Under the pieces are notes generated by a model. The model did not search any database. It worked only from the letters and a program-made list of their open reading frames with translations, and was not told where the DNA came from. DNA of 64,000 nucleotides from Metallyticus violacea. Taxonomy: Eukaryota > Arthropoda > Insecta > Mantodea > Metallyticidae. The stretch covers positions 46,931,001-46,995,000 of the forward strand of contig CM060830.1 in NCBI GenBank assembly GCA_030762175.1, read 5' to 3'. The number at the start of each line of letters is the position of its first letter. The first letter of the stretch is position 1. Below, one piece after another: positions 1 to 11,163 of the stretch. A program made the translations under genes and the position numbers.

Positions 1-540
1 AGCAAATTTCAAAGCTACAATGAAATTTTATAATTTGCGATAAATGGCTGTATTAGAAGGAAAAGTGGTATCAATATAAATTAAACATTTATATGCAATG
101 TTTATGCTTCCTTATAAACATTTAACGTTTTACTGTGTGATCGAAATGTGATATAGATATTGGTTAATATTAGGAAAATGAATTAGGCTATATAAAATGT
201 TGATAAACTCACCTAATTCTTTAATACTATCAAAGATTGTGCACTAAATTGCAGGTTTTCTTTTTAGAATTTACACGAGCTCTCCCTGTTCAGAATGACC
301 GATCTATGTCCCTATACGTTTGATATATGTCGTCGCCCATATCTGTACCAAAGCGTTTTCCTATCTCTCCGTATCGCACCACATCGCACGAAACTCTTTT
401 TAGCAACTTCTTTATGTTGTAGTTAATTCCGGGGCAAGTATTTATAATCATTTGAAATATTTTCTTAAAATCTTAAATAACTTTGAATAACAGGAACTGT
501 TACAACATACTGTTTTCTTTCTACTGTCAATGAAGGTAAC
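1..540. other. Non-coding stretch, nothing recognised
   Basis: No reading frame of note and no repeat that recurs elsewhere in the window. Positions 280-400 are somewhat less AT-rich than the surroundings, but I could not match them to a transposase, LINE or SINE seen here. Confidence 0.4.
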
Positions 541-706
541 ACATACCACTACTGCCCTGTTCTTTTACTCAAACGTCTTCCTCAGGATAGAACATGTTTC
601 TTTTCCACTGTTCACTTAACTTGCGAAGAATATCAGCAGGATTTGCGTCTTTCTCTTTGATGACGCAGCGCTGTTCTACACTTGGAGTGATAGGGTCCGA
701 CGCCAT
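541..706 (-). pseudogene. Mariner transposase N-terminus, broken
   Basis: Reading down from an ATG at 706-704 gives a 45-codon frame ending at 569. It contains PSVEQRCVIK and ADILRKLSEQ, the layout of the first helix-turn-helix of mariner transposases, where EQR-x-xIKF is followed by a helix and then a GKETLSR-like stretch. A frame change after the SEQ lets a GKET-like string appear in the next frame, which is what mariner proteins carry there. The expected Phe-Leu after IK is missing, so there is a small deletion as well. The catalytic domain is absent: only about 50 of roughly 340 residues remain. A small host ORF is the alternative, since the start context resembles an AAGATGGC initiator. 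Confidence 0.45.
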
Positions 707-708
707 CT

Positions 709-2028
709 TGTATCGTGCCTAACGCGCAGACGCAGATGGACCGGTCACGTGTCAAGAAGTGAGAGCAGTGTTGCCGCCATCTGAAACGAAAAGAATTTCG
801 TCGTTCTGGTGCTAATACTTTTTGATAAAGGTAAACTTCAATTTAAATATTAATATTTAGTGGTATGTGTAATATAGTATATGATTTTTGAAGTTAAGAT
901 GAAAGATAAGAGAGCACAAGAAAGCTTCTATATAGATTATGAAGTAATTGCTATAAAAAACAAAATATTTCCCGGAGAAAGAGCATGCGCGGTTGGCGAC
1001 AAACTATCTCTTATGACAATAAAATAGCATTAAACATTTTAAGTCTAAAACGTATATTTTTGAGGAAATTTTAAACGAAATTCAATGTGATTGTAACAGA
1101 TATATAACAATATTTTGTCTGTACATACATTTTTGCTTTAATTTCCATTGAAGAATATTTTATTTTGTTGTAGCAACGCTAGCATAACGTAATGTGAGTC
1201 ACATCTGTTTACAGAACATCATACTACACACCAAAATCTGGAAAGAATGGCTACATGACTTGTTCATGTGTCAACATACAAGTACGTGTTAGATGATCTC
1301 CCCATTAATGTGACGCATCCGATTGTGCTGTTATTGCGGACTGTCAACAGTAATCGCGAATTTATGTTACGGATAGGCTTGAATAGTACTTGTTTTGTCT
1401 GCACATACTGGAAAATAGAGTCAACAAGGGTGTGCCAAAAATAAACCATGACGTAATTTGATGTATAGACATCATAGGTAAAATACTCTATTCATTAATA
1501 GGAATATTTTTGAAAGTCAAAAAGTCAGAAGCAACTGTGAAGCAGGTAATAAAATGTAGGTGCCCCTAAAGAAATCCTTGTAAACTGTCGCAGGAGTTAA
1601 GAGTTTCTACAAACTCCTGCCAACAAGCTGCAAACAATGCAAAGAAACATAGTTCCCCAACGCACCATGATTCCACCTAAGTGGGCACACCAAAATCCCA
1701 AAATTTTGGCTAGAACGAAGTCTCATAACATAAATGTGAACTATGAAACATTTCTTCATAATGAAGAACGTTGGATTTGGTGCGATGCCATTGCACTGTA
1801 TGTGGATATATGCCACTGATCTAAGTTTATGTGCATTCTTGCTCCACTAGGAACCTCATCTTTCCTCTTGAATCTTCTAGATATACCTTCTTTCTCTCAC
1901 CACTAGGTATCGCCATGCTTTCTTACTCCTTTACTTTCTCGCTGTACTTGTCGACACAAGAGAAATTCAAAAAGTTTTGTAAGCGTCACCTGTAATCCAA
2001 GGTAAGGACTGAATTCGAAAACTTATTC
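709..2028. other. Non-coding stretch with a promoter-like start
   Basis: Positions 709-830 are locally GC-richer, with CACGTG at 746-751 and a GCCGCCATCT motif near 773, followed by a donor-like AAG/GTAAAC near 828. This could be an old promoter or 5' exon, but no coding exon follows that I can recognise. From 850 to 2028 the sequence is AT-rich with only short chance frames. Confidence 0.3.
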
Positions 2029-3062
2029 TCACAATCCATCAAAGTACTCTCCATTTCTCTCCACACACAGTTGTAGACGGTGTAATCCCCTATTAATAGT
2101 ACTACTGTACTCGGATTGAGATTTTGTCAACAGAGCTGATTTTATAGCTTGAGCAAGGCCCTGCACTCGATAAAAAGGTTTTCCTTTCCAGCAATGCAAG
2201 ATTTTACTCGAAGAAACAACCGGAAGTCTCATGACAGGGCCATAGGGTGGACTGTCAAACAATTGAGCTTTGTGACCTCCAGCATCCTCAAATTTGCAAG
2301 TGTTATATGAGGAGACGCATTATCTGCAAATGCAACAATCTTGAAGCCCCTGTCTTTAGACGCTGTCACCTCAGTACTTCAAATAAAAGATCCAAAATAT
2401 AAGTGCCACAGTATTCTCCATTCATTGTCATTCCTTCTGGCATACAGTCAGCCACTAATGTTATTTCATAGTTGGGGAAAACAGTGAGCATTCGCTTCCG
2501 AGAATGAAACTTTTGCCGAAGAACAGCTGGTCTTGAGTCATTCTCATTTACCCTCACGCAGTTCTAAGCTTTATTTGGGGATGGAATAGTCATAAAACCA
2601 ACTTCCATCACCGGTACATATATATCTGACAAACGTTGAGGATCATTTGGTGGAAACATGCTCAGCAGTTTCCTTGCACCTCCACGGGTGGCCGAGGCGT
2701 TAAGGCGCGAACTCGTGAGTGGGAGGTCTGGGGTTCGAATTCCGCCAGGACCGTCATCCCTGAGGTTTTTTCCAAGTTTTCCTCAGTCCTCATAAATTAT
2801 TCTTCTCTCATTGGTTAGGGAATGTGGAACCCATTTTGCAACTTTAAATGTTCGTAGAGTATACTGTCAAATATGCTAACAACGATACCCACTTTTTATG
2901 CTATTTCAATAGTAATATGTCAATTTTCCGCCAAGTTTCTCTCTCTTTGAATCGTTCTACGTTCACAGCTGTCTTTCGCCCTTCTTTAAATGACGGAATC
3001 CATTTTTCAACGGTATTAAATGAACACACTTGATCACCATGAACAGCTTCCAAGCCCTTGTG
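2029..3062 (-). mobile_element. Mariner transposon relic interrupted by SINE-A
   Basis: Three pieces of one mariner transposase read on this strand. The N-terminal part (about 3060-2850) holds a VEKWIPSFKEGRKT-like stretch, matching the WxxxFKEGR of the second helix-turn-helix. The middle part (about 2660-2366) gives CTGDGSWFYDYS, a damaged TGDETWV motif, then a MPEGMTMNGEY stretch corresponding to the usual LPEGQTVN region. The C-terminal part (2262-2029) has DSPPYGP, the HPPYSPDLAP equivalent, and ends CVERNGEYFDG. Stops and frameshifts are present, and the third catalytic Asp region is altered. The SINE-A copy at 2681-2797 separates the N-terminal piece from the rest. It is not functional. 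Confidence 0.8.
2681..2797 (+). mobile_element. SINE-A copy 1 (3'-truncated)
   Basis: This copy carries the tRNA-like head with an A box (GGCCGAGGCGTTAAGGCG) and a B box (GGTTCGAATTC), followed by the GACTGAGG-type body, cut off after the CCTCATAAAT point. The GGTACCCTAAACTTAGGCC segment and the 3' tail are missing. It lies inside a mariner. I saw no clean target-site duplication, so the truncation may be a later deletion. Confidence 0.85.
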
Positions 3063-4787
3063 CATTTTTTCGCTCCTTTAACTAACTTATAGCGTGTGAA
3101 AATGTAAAATCTGAAGTTTTCTTTAGAAATGTTCATGAGTTTTCACCAGCTATTGGCACAGGACTGAATTCAGATTTAACGACAGTGACTATGCAAGTTT
3201 AAACTGACCATATGCATATTTTGAAGCTATGGCCCATTGTTATCAGTTTTGCTAGTTACATTTTTGTAGACATTATTATCAAATAATGGACAGGCTGGTA
3301 AAGCTATTTTAATACTCTTCGTTATGCTTGACTATCGTCTTCGGTATGGATAACTATAGGAACTTGTGGACTCCGGTTTGTCCTTTCTCTAGTGGCGGCT
3401 TGTGGCCGAAACCATAAGTGAAGTCTTTTCACATAAAATATGTCGTGCAACTTACCTATTTCAATATTCTTCTCGAGCTGTTTTAATTGCAGCAGGCACT
3501 CGAGATATTCAGCAGAATTTGAAAGCTTAGTAGTGATCATTAATATTCAGTATGTCACAAAACCCATCAGAATTCCACATTGTCTTTTTTATTCTAAGTA
3601 ATAGAAAGGCCAACAAAACAGTTTCTGAAAGTAACAATTAGGCTCAACCACTCATATTCGCTCTACCACGAACATTTAAAATGTCTATTGTAGCAAATTC
3701 GGAATTTTCCTTTCCATTTTTTGCTCTGACACGTTAAGAATTGGTTTTGGTCTTTCATCACACACTAGTAGCACTCTACACACAGTCATTCGGGGATTCA
3801 TTGAAAAATCACTAGTACATTTTTAAACGTTAAGTTATTGACGATGTTTATTTCACACAATTCAGAGTTGCTAACTTTAATAAACGAACCAATAATTACA
3901 CCATGAAAATTGTTTTCATTCACTGAAGGGAAGTGACCAACAGTTTTGCTAAGAGGATGAAACACGTTCTAATACCCAAGGAGAGGACTGGTTTGCAAAA
4001 TGTGGTTTTACAGATGTCAATAAGCCACCACTAAGCTCTATAAGGGAACTTTTCCCCCCTAAAAATTCAGGGCGACAGCTTCATCATTGCCTCGAAGCAG
4101 GTAGTGTACAACACGCATACAGCCCAAATTTTATTTGGATGTTATGGCAACCAAGCATACAGGTGCAGCTAAAATCAGAGAAGAGAAAAGAGCTGCACTT
4201 GAACAAATGGATTTACGTGTTGAAAACAAAGACAATTTTGCTCTCTAAGTCAGAGGAAAACATTTGAACTTTCTTTCTTTTTATCACGACAATTTCTTCC
4301 GAATTAACGACTTTCGCTCTCCGCATAGTGATTCCAAAAGCATGTTCCTGTATAAATATTATGCTATTTGTAAATAAAAAAATGCTAAAATAGAAACTAA
4401 AACTAGTTGGAATATATTTAGTTAGAAAACAGGTGAAGCGCCGCTTCATTAGTTTCTCCTGAAGAACAGTCCTTGACTTACTCAGAAATTCAAGGCCTTG
4501 AACTTTGGCCTGTACTGTTCTCTATCTATATTAACGACATTTACTGTAATATAATACATTATTGACTTCCTATCTTCGCTGAATTTAAGGACAAAGTACA
4601 AAACGATACATAACATGACGCATAACTGTTTAAGCCGAACTACAGTTCTCTTGAGACATTGCCAGCGGAGAAGACTATAGCGCACAAACTTGACCTTGTG
4701 ATGTATCGTCTGATAACTCATAAGAGATGTAAGTAGGGGTGTTTTTCCGTTTGAATGGTAGTCTTCAGGAGATATTATTGTTTTCAA
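3063..4787. other. Non-coding stretch, unassigned
   Basis: Short frames only. The minus frame at 3540-3322 is basic near its end and faintly recalls a Harbinger-type N-terminus. The short plus-strand stretch around 4140-4240 is Lys/Glu-rich. Neither has enough landmarks to call. No SINE copies are present. Confidence 0.3.
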
Positions 4788-5460
4788 ACGCGTTTCAATT
4801 CATTCCGTTGTGCACTCCAAAGGATTAAATGGCCCACAGAGAGCATCGGTATGACTTCACCCAAGTTAGAATAATCAGGAAGCTTGAGGAAGGGCGGAGT
4901 ACGACAAGTGAAGCTCGGGAGTTTGATATTGACCATAGCATTGCATCGTGAACGTAAAAAGTCTACAGAACAAATCACAGCTGTGAGACAAACCGGTGAA
5001 AGTCGTCCACGGGAAACCACACTGAATGAAAACCACTATATACTCCTAACAGTCAAGAGGAGCAGACGCCAGTCAGCGAATAAGATCACGCTTTACTGTA
5101 GCCAGAGGATTTCATAGAGGTTTGCCTGACATTCATTAACACCTGCACATTGAATACACCGTTTACAGTAGTGCAGAAAATACAAGGACTGGACAGCAAA
5201 ACAAAGGAGTAAATTATTCTTTAGCAGAAGTAGTTTCAACAGTGATAGGCGAGAGTAGAGGTGCTATCGGCATTATGTTAGATTGACGTGCACGTGTACT
5301 CCCATTTGAAGATGTACATCAGCTGATGACAGCGTTGAAAGAGGAATGGGCTATATTATCCCCAGAACTCCTGAACAACCTCGTACAAAGTATGGAGAGA
5401 TATAATGCATGCATTGCTGTTAGATGTGAATTATAAGGACCAATGCAGGGAAACCAATCG
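4788..5460 (+). mobile_element. Tc1-like transposon relic, internally deleted
   Basis: Around 4830 an open segment starts MAHREHRYDFTQVR and continues with RKLEEGRSTTSEARE, the first helix-turn-helix of Tc1-type transposases. In a shifted frame near 4990-5090 comes ESRPRETTLNENHYILL then a VKRSRRQSA string, the equivalent of the GRPRKTTxxxDRxI hinge and second helix of the family. The last part, 5310-5440, reads LMTALKEEWAILSPELLNN and then LVQSMERY, which is the Tc1 C-terminus (EEWxxIPxexxxxLvxSMpRR). The DDE core between them is missing, so the copy has lost several hundred bases and is inactive. Confidence 0.65.
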
Positions 5461-5514
5461 ACACTTAGCGCTAAATGCTACAGATAACAGATGCAAAACA
5501 TAACATCAACGTTT

Positions 5515-6290
5515 TGGGTTGTAGAGGTGGAAAGACGGCTCAGAGAAATTGACCTGGGTCCACGAGGCTATGAAAATAATAAAAAATAAACGAAAGAAAG
5601 AACAAGGCTAGAGGATATCAGCAGGCAGAAAATCGAGGCAGAGTGTAATACGAGTTTCCTCGAACCTATAAAATGAAATTAAACTAATCTGTGGTAGAAG
5701 TACATATGCTCGTTCTAGGGGTCGGTCTTGATGATCTAATTATAACCACAGTTTAGGCCACTTTAGGCGATCTTTGGTTTACTAGGCGTAAACCCTAGAT
5801 CGCGGGATCAATCCCGGTCAGGGTCAATGGATTTTTTCGGGTATAAAAATCCGAAGTACGGCTTCCTTCGTAAGGAAAGTAAAGCCGTGGAATCCGAGTC
5901 GTTTTACGGCATGAAAAAAAAAAACCTCAAGCCTGAAAGAAGAGGACTATGAACAAAATTTATCAGTCAAAAAGAACCTCAAGTCTGAAAGAAGAGGACT
6001 ATAAACAAAATGTACCCGCCATTTCACGCCCTGAATTGAATGGGAAGCTGATCATTTGAGATGTTAAAGAGCGTCCGTAAATAAAGAAATCAAATCAAAA
6101 TCGTTCTAGGGAGAAAGGCAAGATCAGGAATAGCGTGGTTTAGACAGGGAGGTTGGAAGACACAGAAAAGAACTGGTGGTTTTGTTATAATAGAACACGT
6201 CTATTTTGTGGACGGAATGAGAAATGGCAGAATGTACACACTGGGAACATCTGAGAAAAATGGTGTTTCCAGTAAAAAAATTTAAGGCAT
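5515..6290 (+). mobile_element. LINE 3' fragment (family L1w), split by SINE-B
   Basis: The segments 5515-5720 and 6101-6290 flank a SINE. They are diverged copies of the minus-strand LINE at 39.55-40.1 kb: both contain a GAGGATATCAGCAGGCAG stretch and a TCGTTCTAGGGAGAAA stretch. The right-hand part encodes GIAWFRQGGWKTQ and then FCGRNEKWQ, matching a FCGR-x-x-EW-x-HIL zinc-knuckle-like motif in the 39.7-kb copy. This is the region after the reverse transcriptase of Jockey/R1/I-type LINEs. Only the tail of the element is left and it carries stops. Confidence 0.7.
5721..6100 (+). mobile_element. SINE-B copy 1, full length with target-site duplication
   Basis: The flanks carry an 11-bp direct repeat, TCGTTCTAGGG, at 5710-5720 and 6101-6111. 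The tRNA-like head includes a recognisable B box (GGATCAATCCC, usually GGTTCGATCCC), but its anticodon region is scrambled compared with the better copies. The body has the GGCTTCCTTCG and AAAGCCGTGG segments, then GAGATGTTAAAGAGCGTCC at the 3' end. Unlike the other copies it carries a tandem duplication of about 52 bp (5923-5974 and 5975-6026). It is non-coding; such elements are moved by a LINE's machinery. Confidence 0.9.
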
Positions 6291-7321
6291 TTACGGTAGA
6301 GCTCGATTCTATTTGCGGTCACACCAATTGGTAGAATATGGGCTCTTTCTTAGTGAAAGTGCGCGAAATTAGAAGCAATTGTTTTTCTGATTAGAACGCA
6401 ATAAGTCGAGTAATTGTAAATAATATGTTAAGTTGTTTACATTTATATATCTGTAAATATCGTTCTTTTCATTTTTTAAAAATGCTTTATTTATTTATTT
6501 ATTATTATTATTTTTTTTCTCTCTTTCCAATTATGTATCATACTTAATTATGTACGGTTGGCGACCCATGCATAAAATATACTTATATATACTTTACAGC
6601 AATAAGATACTACGCTATAAATACTTAAGAAGCGCTATATGTTTTTTTACCCTTTAGAAATGCATTAATTTTGATATAAAGAGTAATTCTGTCCCCATAA
6701 GAATCGAGCTAAACTGCCTTCTGACCTGAAGCAGCACACATCGTCTGCCCTAAACCCTTGTACGAGCTTTTTACGTGACTCTTATTTGTACGAAACACTG
6801 TTATTATAACATAAAACTCAATTTGCTTCCATATTGATTAAATCTAAAAACTCCCTCAACCCTTGCAAAGTGTATAGCGTACCCTAAACACTTGGTCGCG
6901 AGAGCTAGTAGTGTTAAGCTATTTCTATGTTCTTTCCTCTCCAAATGCATCTCAGCTCGAACGTAAATATTTCAGTTAGTTGTTGGTTTACAAATGTTTA
7001 TAAGTTAAAAATGCTCCTGAAATAGAAAAGTATTTTTCAAAAACTCACTAAATCTTAAAATATCCTAGAAAACTTAAAAAAAAACTCTATTTATTTTGGA
7101 CATTAACACTTCGCTCTTCAACCTATAACATCATTCTGTTATACCTTCAACACAATTGTGTAGGTTAAAATTACTGTGTTCCAGCTAGGCCATTTTGCAG
7201 TGGGATATGTCAAGTGAGTTTTGTCACATTTAAAATTAGCATATATTTGGTGAATAATCACAGATTATTGAAAATGTAATAAGTGCTACATTATATTTAT
7301 TTATTTAGATTTAGGTTGTTA
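6291..7321. other. AT-rich non-coding stretch
   Basis: It contains an A/T-rich TTTATT repeat around 6484-6520 and no coding signal or recurring repeat. Confidence 0.4.
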
Positions 7322-7414
7322 TATATTTTTTAAATTAAGCTTAACCCTGTGGTTACAGACTTCAATGGAAAGGGGCCTTAGGGGTACGTAAAGAAAAAAG
7401 ATTGAATACCCCTG
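7322..7414 (-). mobile_element. Possible hAT element terminus
   Basis: Read from 7414 downward the sequence begins CAGGGGTATTCAATCTTTTT, which fits the CAGGGGT-x-x-x-CAA-x-CTTTTT ends of many hAT transposons. It is followed by purine/pyrimidine runs typical of such ends. I could not find the matching other end or a paired 8-bp target duplication, so this is a single-ended remnant at best. Confidence 0.35.
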
Positions 7415-7728
7415 CTATAGCGAATGGTACTGCTGCACATTTTGTTGTAATGTGTATAAAATAAATATAAAACTGAGTCACACAAATATTTCAGATTGCT
7501 ACCGACCACATGACGTCAATGCAAGGCAGTCCAACTGCATAAAATAAACAACATTTACAGAAGAAATATATAGGTATATTTGATGTCAATTTAAGTGCAA
7601 GAACCAAATTCTTATAAAACTACTTCTAAGAATGGGAATTAATAATGCGAAAACTAATGATATATGCATTATTTAGAAAGAAAAAAATTATTAAATAATA
7701 AAAAATTTTGTAGCCTACAGCTTGTAGG

Positions 7729-7734
<6 letters not shown>

Positions 7735-7759
<25 letters not shown>
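7735..7759 (+). repeat. Poly(A) tract, 25 bp
   Basis: An uninterrupted run of A. It may be the tail of an old retroposed insert, but nothing recognisable lies immediately upstream. Confidence 0.9.
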
Positions 7760-7793
7760 GCGCGGATTTCCAAAGTATCACACATACACCTCA

Positions 7794-7794
<1 letters not shown>

Positions 7795-7846
<52 letters not shown>
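7795..7846 (+). repeat. (CA)n/(TA)n microsatellite
   Basis: A CA run of about 20 units is followed by a short TATATA run, preceded by imperfect CACATACACC units. Confidence 0.95.
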
Positions 7847-7872
7847 GTGAGGCACAGAATTGAGTTGGACGG

Positions 7873-7914
<42 letters not shown>
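7873..7914 (+). repeat. (TTA)n microsatellite
   Basis: About 14 units of a TTA/ATT trinucleotide. The run is perfect within the limits of reading by eye. Confidence 0.95.
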
Positions 7915-7915
<1 letters not shown>

Positions 7916-8189
7916 GAAGTGATCAAATGTGTATAAAAGCTATGCATTTTCAAAATCATACCTGTAAATATGACTTTCAAATCCGAATTATGCGTGTTAA
8001 TCGAATACCTTCTTGCATGCAAATATTACAATATGGAAATTAATTCTTTAGATTCATTTACCGGTTTCCGTGTAACTGAAACTTGGTCTTCACGTGTCCT
8101 AAAACAACTTTGCTATTTACACTGATGAACATTTAAATAGCCACGCTCATAAGAGGCGCTAAACTGATCCCATATTTCCTCAGGAGGAA
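7915..8189. other. Non-coding, nothing recognised
   Basis: AT-rich sequence between the microsatellite cluster and a Tc1-like scrap, without a supported feature. Confidence 0.4.
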
Positions 8190-8310
8190 CGAGAATGACT
8201 CCTCGAAAATGTTACAATACCAGCAGGTGTCTGAATTTGATTGCTGGAGAATTGTGGTATATCGAGAGCTAAGTGGACCGGGGTAGGACGAACACATGGA
8301 CGTGAAGGAT
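8190..8310 (+). pseudogene. Tc1-like transposase N-terminal scrap
   Basis: The frame around 8205-8275 reads QQVSEFDCWRIVVYRELSGP. Many Tc1-like transposases begin with a SEFxRGRIVxYRDxGLS segment that forms the first DNA-binding helix. An in-frame stop follows and the frame is lost within 30 codons. No other Tc1 motif is visible nearby. Confidence 0.45.
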
Positions 8311-9364
8311 CCTAATGATCCCGTCAAACAACAAAACGAGAATACATATATCATTTTGGCATGACTATTATGAACACGCATAAAGTGTTGCAATTTTAAC
8401 GGCCATCAGTGAATATTCTTATTATTTGTGCAATTCCTACCTTCTAAATTCTCTCTAATCTATTAACAGGTTTTCGATACCGTCTTCATCAAGCGCCTCG
8501 AGTTCGCCGAAAGCTATTCAGAAGTTGGCAAATATGATAGAACACAAGGTTCAACAAGACATTGCTGAGAGATTCACATTTGAAATAATTTCCTTTAGTC
8601 CAATTGCTTCTCCCTTATTACACGGTTATTAAAGTTGCAACGGCGTCACCAAATTTTATATAAACTGAAGTGAACACGCGCACTTCAGCAAAAGTATATG
8701 GTTTAATTTCGCTGTTTGCATGCTTCTGTCATATGCTACGGTGCACGTGATATTTTAATCGTCAATTGCAATCTCATGCCTGCTCAACTTTCTTTGAAGC
8801 TCAACTTTCGTGAGCCATTGAAACGCAACCTAGTATTGCATATTGTAATGTCAGCGGCACCGACTTTCATTAGAAACTCTTAATTCATACAAAGTTAAGG
8901 GTTTGGTACAACAGCAAGTTGTAAAAAAATATCAGTTTTGCTTCCCAACAGCGTCTAAACGAGGAAAATTTGTATATTTGGCCCAGCGAACTTCTAATAT
9001 TTTCAGATCTCCTTGAAACTTGTGCAAAATAGTCACTGGCGACGTCGAGTGCATTTTCAAACCATTTAAAGTTATTCTTCTGTTCAGCAACAGGCACAAC
9101 CGATTAGATGGAATGCGGAATTGCGACTTTCAATGTGTGTGACATGAATTTGTTCTGGTGATGTAGCACGTTTTATACTCCGTTTTTTTTTTGCTGTTTT
9201 TCATTCAATTCATATTTCAAATAGTCCAACAATATTGCAAAGCAGAATTGGTTTTTTTTTATTCTTTTATTGTGTTTTCTAACAATATTGTTTTTTTTTT
9301 AAATTAAAAAATTGTAGTAACTTTTCTAGCCGACAAAACGATAATAATGCTTACAGCTGTTGAT
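8311..9364. other. Non-coding stretch, unassigned
   Basis: The minus frame at 9097-8885 is fairly long for this composition, but I do not recognise it. Poly(T) runs occur at 9184-9191 and 9290-9300. Confidence 0.35.
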
Positions 9365-9791
9365 ATCGCTTCGATTCAGGCATCCAAGTTTCGTTCATGT
9401 CGCACAAGAAGTACAAAAAACTCTACCATTTATATAGAGGATTTTCAGCCAGCATAATGAAAGACAGGGTAGAAGCACTTGGAAGCGAAAGTCGTGCAGT
9501 TTTGCAGCAACAATGCCAGAAGTATGTGAAGACGCATTATCGTGAAGAAAGAGAACTTTTATGTTCATAACGTGTGGACGTTTAGCCTGAATAGCATCCT
9601 TCAGTTGGTCCATAGTGAAGCGTAACACTTCCCAGTGATGGTGCTGCCCTTCTGGAGAAGGACACCACACCATGAGAATCCCAGAAAACCGTAGCCATAT
9701 TTCCTACAGATGGAACTGTTTTTGCTTTCTTTGGTGCACTTTCGCCTATTGCCACCCACACACATATTAAATGTTCAATTTTTATTGGCAA
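9365..9791 (-). pseudogene. Mariner transposase fragment, C-terminal half
   Basis: On this strand 9750-9660 gives KKAKTVPSVGNMATVFWDSH, corresponding to the mariner stretch that ends KxMATVFWDxxGV. A frame change then leads into FTMDQLKDAIQAKRPH and VLFLHDNASSHTS, with the second catalytic Asp in the HDNA motif intact. The YSPDL(A)PSD segment is badly decayed. The N-terminal domains and the DETW motif are missing, so this is a partial copy of about 430 bp. Confidence 0.8.
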
Positions 9792-11152
9792 CCCTCTGCG
9801 TTATTGAAGACCACACATTCTCAAAATGAATTGTAATTATAACGACTATTTCATTCATGTGACGTCATATCTTAAACTCCACCAATGAAAGGAAACAAAA
9901 GTTTGGGTTTTGACCAATCACACCCGGATTATGTAGTGAAATTGTCGAAGAAAATTATCAAATCAGTTTATCACGCGACGTGCATTTGTCTTGTGGACAG
10001 CGTAACCATTTCTATACCTTCACTCTATAATTCCTGAACACGCATCAATGACCACTTTTGCTAGAGACCGTGGCGAGCTGTTACTAGCAGCAAAATCATC
10101 AAAATCGACATGGAGAGTTTTTTAAAGCGTTTTGGTGATGCGTTAAATGTGCAAATTGATCTTGTCATTAGAAATTGCAAACTATAGAATGCAAAGGAAA
10201 AAATTGAAACGCTTTATGTTATTTTTTCCCCTCTATCAGTTGGTATTAGAAAATCGAACGGTAGCGGTCGTAATTATCGATTTTTGTTCATTTCAGTCTC
10301 ACGGTTTCTGAAATAGATATTCAGAAGTATAATATTTTATACAAGCGTTAATATTCTGTGCGCGAATTTCAAATATATAACACTTTTATTCTTATTCTAT
10401 TCTGAAATAGTCCTAAACCCGTGTTTTGCTCTTCTCTATTGGCATTACTGACAATCAGCGTTCTTCTGTCGTAAGATTGCTTGAAAAGATTAAATTCAAG
10501 TATACATTATTACAATTATTTACAATTTAGAAGAATTATATTTAAATTCTTATTTTATTCGTGAAATATTCCTAATAAATATCACCAGCGGGTCTGAGCT
10601 TTTCAGATAAATTCACTCACTACGTTAGGCCCTCTCGTGATATACTTGTGATAAGAGACAATCGAATTACCTTTGATTCTCTCTTTCATTAGTCAATTGA
10701 TAAAAGTTCGTACAATTCAGGCCATTTTTGAACGGTAAAACACATTGCAAATGTTTATGTTTTGTTTCGTTTGCCTAAAACTTAACCCCCCCATTTTATT
10801 GAATGATGTCACCCTTTCTAATGAATGTAATTTGTATTTTGTTCATGTTGACTAAATTATAAGTGACATTATCCATTATTACTATACTTTCTGCTTCTAA
10901 ATTATTTAGGAAACATTAAAACATTCTTTAAACGTTGAAACAGCCATTTCCTCATAATAATCAGATTTTGATTTAGAACAAAGTATCCAACTGCTCTCTG
11001 GTACCTATTCGGCAGAAAAATTCGAATTTGAAGTATTGTGCGCAGAAATTTTAACCGTACTGCCACAATGTCATTCCTCTCCTTAAGAATTTGCGTCCAT
11101 CATTTGTTTCTCTGTATTTGAAACCTAAAGTGTGTTATAGGTGGACGAATTA
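9792..11152. other. Mostly AT-rich non-coding stretch with a promoter-like cluster
   Basis: See the separate entry for 9855-10125. The remainder (10130-11150) is AT-rich with no recognised repeat or coding segment. Confidence 0.4.
9855..10125 (+). promoter_or_regulatory. Candidate promoter and short first-exon ORF
   Basis: A palindromic CRE (TGACGTCA) at 9860-9867 and two CCAAT boxes at 9882-9886 and 9914-9918 sit within 60 bp. About 130 bp downstream an ATG at 10048 opens a 25-codon frame starting MTTFARDRGELLLA, ending at 10125. The segment is not repeated elsewhere in the window and carries no transposon motif. CRE plus CCAAT is a common core-promoter layout in animals, but chance occurrence in AT-rich DNA is quite possible, and no downstream exon is visible. 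Confidence 0.2.
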
Positions 11153-11163
11153 GAGCCTTAGTA

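Noticed and set aside
3322..3540. Harbinger-type transposase N-terminus
   Set aside because: Only a vague resemblance (a basic LWFRPQAATRERT string); no DDE domain or terminal repeats nearby.
7795..7914. CRISPR array or satellite
   Set aside because: Simple microsatellites without spacer structure, in a eukaryotic context.
7664..8022. Frames of 90 and 117 codons
   Set aside because: They are translations of poly(A), (CA)n and (TTA)n repeats (Lys, His-Thr, Leu or Asn runs).
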